Below, piece after piece: positions 59,215 to 64,000 of a stretch of 64,000 bases of DNA. The first letter of the stretch is position 1, and each line of letters begins with the position of its first letter. Source of the stretch: Megaustenia siamemsis (Eukaryota; Mollusca; Gastropoda; Stylommatophora; Ariophantidae). Under the pieces are notes generated by a model. That model was not told where the DNA came from. It searched no databases and worked only from the letters and a program-made list of their open reading frames with translations. A program made the position numbers and the translations under genes. The stretch spans positions 146,271,568 to 146,335,567 of the forward strand of contig JAVIAB010000051.1 in NCBI GenBank assembly GCA_032433765.1. Direction: 5' to 3'.

Positions 59215-60239
59215 GTGTCGTCCACTAGTCACGTAAAGCTTCTAACATACCATTTTTTTCTTTTTTTTTTTATTGTTCCCTACCACTTTTTTAATTTATT
59301 TATTTATTTTTTTTTTACAAATTCTCAATTTTTACCATCAGCTTTACAGCAGCTTCACATTGGTATGCATCATGGTACCTTTATCCCTTTGATAATTGTA
59401 AGTTGTTATCCAGAACCGGGACACGTGCGAGATACACGGTACAAGGTCTGACACAAAGATCATCTAACATAGAGAACCTTAACTATAACATGATATGCCG
59501 TCTTCAGTTGAAAAGAATAATAGAAAGACAGACAGACAAACAGACAGAGATAGAGAGACAGACAGAGAATCAGACAAACAGATAGAGAGAGAGACTGACA
59601 GAGAGACAGACAGACAGTGAACAAATTAGCGACAACAATTCAGTGATAAATGAAGCTGAAATCAATGATTGTTTTCTGGGACGCTGGCGCTCTAAAACAA
59701 ATATCTCCGAATTTTCATTCGAGCTTTGGCGGCTCAGTGGCAGTTGAGGTTGATTGAAGGCACGAGCTCGACTATGCGTGACAGGCCGGACGGAGCCTTA
59801 TTGTCACGTGTGGATATCACCTCTTCTGGTCCTCCTGATTTTCGGGTTCACCAATTCAAGTACTCATATCTGGACTACGTTTGCATCTAGAAAGATGAGG
59901 AAATTGAATGGAAGAACTTTGAAAGAGATGCTAAACAGTCTTGGGGGGACACTCCAGCCGTGGTGTTCCTGGTGTAGTAACGTCAGGGGCACTTGACTAT
60001 CGCGGTAAGATCTGTACTATGAAACGGTGATCCTGCATTTCACACTGATCCTGCTGCATGGGTCATCGAGCCTGGACTTCCACCAGCCTACGCAAGAAGG
60101 CTACCGGAAGGTCGGTGACCTCGATCCCTTTTAATCTGCAACTTTTCTAAGATATTGGTTGGAACAATAACCATTTGTTTATTTCTTCACTCATTAAAGC
60201 TAATTATAACTTTGTCAAACCTGACTAATATATGTTTTT
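59215..60239 (+). repeat. Block S1, copy in the tandem unit
   Basis: Same order as 51060-51990: poly-T, ttaccatcagctttacagc, a (GACA)n stretch at about 59523-59620, the conserved frame (59754-59960), and the tail attataactttgtcaaacct. Joins block S2 at agcgactgatccaagg. Confidence 0.88.
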
Positions 60240-61085
60240 TATATTTTTTTAGCGACTGATCCAAGGTTAACCAGATATAAAAAAAAGCAAAGACCCTGCA
60301 GAACACCCGCATTGTGTCTCGACAAACATCAATTTTCCTTTTCTTGAGACGAATGTTATCCTCTTCAAAGAAGCTGATGCCAGCTTTTCTTGCTTCTCGC
60401 CTCAGAACCCTTCTTAATTCTACTTTAGGTTGTCTTCTTTATTTTCCCCACTGTTATCCATTTGAGTGCTTGCTTTTTTTTTTTAACTGATATCAAACCC
60501 ATTAATTGTCTTGATTTTCAATATAGAAGAAAGAGAGTCATGAACACAGATTAAAAAAGAAACGTATTTTAACGAACAGTGTAAGAGAACAAGAAAGAAA
60601 GTAATAAAAGAAAAGGACAAAAGTTAAAGGCAATCCTATAGATTTGTGTCGTTTGTGAATGAAGCTTGAGCATCCATCTCTTCTTGCCATTTTCCTTTCT
60701 CATGAAGTGCCGTCCAGTGTTCTCTTTCTCCCCAGATTCACTTTTAGTCCTGACCCAAAGTCTCCGACCCTCTTATACAGCTCGTTCAAATTGAGAACGT
60801 GTTTCGAACCGTCGTGTTCCTCACGAGAAGCAAACGGTTGGTGACTTGAAGCATAAAAGAAGCACGAAAAAGAGAGAAATAAATTTAAAAAGAAGAAATA
60901 AATAAAAGGTCAGAAAACAGTAACTGTTGACATGAATGTGATGTTGTAGGGTAATTTTCACATAGTCTCACGTAAAGTGGCGGTGGCTTATAGTGCCCTA
61001 GATTGTGGACCCGGGATTTTGGAGGACCCAGACTTTGAGATAATGTTTAATTATTGTAATTATAACCATTCATATTTTGTGTATA
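60240..61085 (+). repeat. Block S2, copy 3
   Basis: Matches 56691-57540, offset about 3550 bp. Confidence 0.88.
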
Positions 61086-61089
61086 TACT

Positions 61090-63780
61090 ACAAAATATAA
61101 AAAAAGCCCTATCAGCCAAACTAGCAGAGGAGGCGATTGACGTTGCCTGCATTAAAAAAAAAAAACTCATCTTAATCCTCATCATAGATTTACGATTAGG
61201 GGCTACCAAACATTTAGACAGAACAGGGAAGGCCACAAGTGTGGATTCTTTATACCTATTAAAAATATAATTCCAGCAAAACTGATAGAACAAACGGAGA
61301 AGCAGAGATCATTGGTACAGACCTATACATCAACTCCACTAGCACAAGGATATTTAACATATACTGTCCTAATGACAAATTGCTGAAGCTGGAGTCCATG
61401 GAAATAACACCTACAAGGTGTCTGATAGTAGCAGACTTTAACAGCCACTCTGACAGATGGGGATATAAGGTATCCAATGTACGAGGTGAAGTAGTGCAAG
61501 AATGGGAAATAGACAACAACCTATTCCTCATAAACTCTAGAGTGGACCCCTCGACCTTCTACTCAAGAAGATGGAAAACAACTTCCACTCCCGACCTAGC
61601 ATTCGCAACAGGAGACGTATCCAACAACATAGCCAGAATAGTACTGAACCAACTTGGCGACAGTGACCACAGACCAGTCAAACTTTCAGTGGATCTTGCT
61701 CACAAACAGGAGTTGAAAATACCACTTCCACGCTGGAACTACGGGAGAGCAGACGAAAAAGTTTGCCAGGCTCACAGATGCTTATATTGCGCCTATTAAC
61801 ACCCATGGAAAGAAAGTCAATAATATGATAGAGGAGTTAACAAAAGGGAATCCTGAAAGCTGCTAAAGTATCAATTCCTAGAGGAGCAAGGAGAAACTTC
61901 AAGCCATACTGGAGCAAGGAAATACAAAGACAAGAAAGGAACTGAACTCTGCCAGAGAGCTAACAGAAACATCACAGAGCACAGAGAGCAACATAGCCTA
62001 TAAAGCAGCCTCTGCCAAATGCAGAAGAGAGGTCAAGATATCAGCCAGACAGAGCTGGATAGACAAAACAAAGAGCATTAATCTAGACAAAAATGGACAT
62101 AAACTCTGGAAAATTGCGAAAGCTCTCAGCGACGAAAACAACTGCCGACCTTCAATAACATTAGCACACAACCAGAACATTCTCACAGGCAAAAGGGCAG
62201 CAAACATACTGATAGAAACTTACAAAAACATTAGCAGAATAAACATCCCAAAAGACCAACAAAAAGCTGCGAGAAAAGAAATCCAAGATGCAAAACATAT
62301 GCATTTAGCACCAGAAGAACATCAGACGACCATCTTTATAACATCAGAGTTAGATGCAGCCCTCAAAGGGTTGAAGTTCAAGAGCTCCTTTGGAAAAGAT
62401 GGAATCACCAACGAAATGCTCCTAAAACATGGACAGAAAGCCAAGGGCCAGCTTCTAAGGATAATAAATGCTAGCTGGAAGAGAGGTCATGTGCCGGCAA
62501 TCTGGAACGAAGCTATTATGGTGCCCATCCTCAAGCGTGGAAAAGACCCACTAGACCCAAGTAGCTACAGACCAATTAGCCTACTGAGCTGCCTGAGTAA
62601 ACTCATGAAAAGGCTGGTCAACAGAAGACTCATGTGTCATTTGGAGACAAAACAACAAATCATATCACAACAAAGTGGTTTCCGTCAACACAGATCAACT
62701 GAAGACCTGATCACCTACATCGCACAATAGAAGATGCTCTACAGGAAAAGAAACACACACTGACAGTGTGGGTTGACATGGATAAGGCTTTTGATAGGGT
62801 ATGGAGAGAAGGCTTAGAGAACAAACTTCTCAGACTTGGCATCCAAGATCGATTATTAAATTGGATATCTCAATACCTACAAAACAGAACTGCCCGAGTA
62901 CAAGTACATGGACAACTAAGTAAGAAAGCCAGAATCGAACAAGGTGTCCCACAAGATGGAGTACAAGTACATGGACAACTAAGTAAGAAAGCCAGAATCG
63001 AACAAGGTGTCCCACAAGATGGAGTCCTATCCCCAACACTCTTCCTAATTTTCATAAATGACAGTAAGAATGAAGAGTAAGACCAGTCCTAGAGTATGGT
63101 GTCACAGCCTGGGCTACAGCTTCCAAATCACAGCTTAACAAAATTAACAGAACACAAAACCAGGCTGCCCGTATCATCACTGATGCTATGAAATCTACAC
63201 CTATTAAGACTCTGGAAACAGTAACAGGTTTACAACCCTTAGAAGACAGACGGAAAACTAAAGTAATGCAACAAGCGGAGAAATATAAAAGGCTCCTTAG
63301 TCACCCCATGCACCAAAGAATAATTGGTTTCGGAAAAAGAAGACTGAAGAGGAGCAACTTCGCTGCAACCTACAAAAAACTGGCAACTAGTGACCCAGTA
63401 CTGTCCCAAACAATGCCGAAATCCATAAGCCCTTCTGATATTGATATGACTCCACATGAAGAAAGGCACCCAAACAGACACAGAGAGAAAACACGTAGCA
63501 GAAAAACACACAAACGACAACTATCCACAGGACTCCTGGTCACACATATACACAGATGGCTCCGCTACAAATGCTATCAGAAATGGAGAAGGAGGTGTGT
63601 TTTTGAAGCTGAAAAACTAGGAAGAGATCACCACGTCAATAGCTACCGTGAAATTCTGAAACAACTATCAAGCAGAATCTGAAGCCCTCAATTATGCTGC
63701 AAAACTGGCTATCCAATACAAAAAAAAAACATGCACAGGAAATTGGTAATACTAACTGATGCTCTGTCAGTAGTTTTATT
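61090..63780 (+). mobile_element. LINE H copy, longer, inactivated (unit P)
   Basis: Sense LINE H: an APE fragment (poly-A over CIQETHL; VADFNSHSDRWGY; GDSDHRPVKLS near 61670), the linker, and RT fingers and palm (SSYRPISLLSCLSKLMKRL; WVDMDKAFDRVWREGL; GVPQDGVLSP). An in-frame 63-bp tandem duplication lies at 62898-63023. Then a deletion drops the YADD box (FINDSKNEE) and rejoins the thumb (VLEYGVTAWATAS). RNase H starts (YTDGSATNAIRN) and breaks off at about LTDALSVVL. The copy cannot make an active RT. Confidence 0.88.
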
Positions 63781-63810
63781 TACATATCCGTGTGTGTGTT
63801 TTTTGTTTGT

Positions 63811-63842
63811 ACCTGCTGAAGGCCTATTGGGCCGTAACGTCG
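63811..63842 (+). other. Hammerhead-like core motif, copy 6
   Basis: ctgctgaaggcctattgggc followed by cgtaacgtcg; the 4636-bp repeat of copy 5, with one further change. Confidence 0.35.
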
Positions 63843-63849
63843 TTTAGTC

Positions 63850-64000
63850 TGTGTCGTCCACTAGTCACGTAAAGCTTCTAACATACCATTTTTTTTCTTT
63901 TTTTTTATTGTTCCCTACGTAAAGCTGTTAGCATACCACTTTTTTATTTATTTATTTTTTTTTTTTTACAAATTCTCAAATTTTTTACCATCAGCTTTAC
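63850..64000 (+). repeat. Start of the next S1 block
   Basis: cacgtaaagcttctaacata, poly-T, ttaccatcagctttac; the array continues past the window. A short internal repeat (cgtaaagctgttagcatacc) makes this copy a little longer. Confidence 0.85.

Overview
The window looks like repeat-dense, AT-rich animal nuclear DNA. I find no prokaryotic gene organisation and no spliced or single-exon host gene. LINE families with APE, RT and RNase H domains, tRNA-derived SINEs, a Tc1/mariner-superfamily transposon, a hAT transposon with a TTF/DUF4371-type transposase and an extreme density of minisatellites together suggest a metazoan. A mollusc, probably a gastropod, is my inference from the style of the LINE reading frames, not something the sequence proves.

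Layout. 0-5 kb: a SINE, LINE fragments, short minisatellites. 5.66-7.78 kb: a complete Tc1/mariner-superfamily element with TA duplication, inverted termini and one uninterrupted transposase. 7.9-20.4 kb: mostly minisatellites (units of 18, 25, 30/31, 36, 39, 40, 43, 50 and 55 bp) interleaved with two more SINE copies and LINE fragments. 20.8-26.4 kb: one SINE and three decayed LINE pieces. 26.72-29.95 kb: a complete hAT transposon with a perfect 8-bp target duplication and an 833-codon open frame. 30-49 kb: nested LINE fragments, an unclassified dispersed repeat, and further long minisatellites (50, 21 and 39 bp units). 49-64 kb: a composite of duplicated blocks (called S0, S2 and S1 here), a near full-length but dead LINE in antisense (52.0-56.0 kb), and a tandem repeat of about 4.6 kb that carries an already broken LINE copy.

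Only two open frames look like intact protein genes, and both are transposases (6050-7327 plus strand, 26970-29471 minus strand). All other long open frames come from tandem repeats whose unit length is a multiple of three, or from broken LINEs. Family letters used here (LINE A-F and H, repeat K, blocks S0/S1/S2) are local labels. The recurring theme is that several minisatellites have grown in place inside identifiable transposable-element sequence, often near a LINE 3' end. A second theme is a repeated motif resembling a hammerhead ribozyme core, found at six places.
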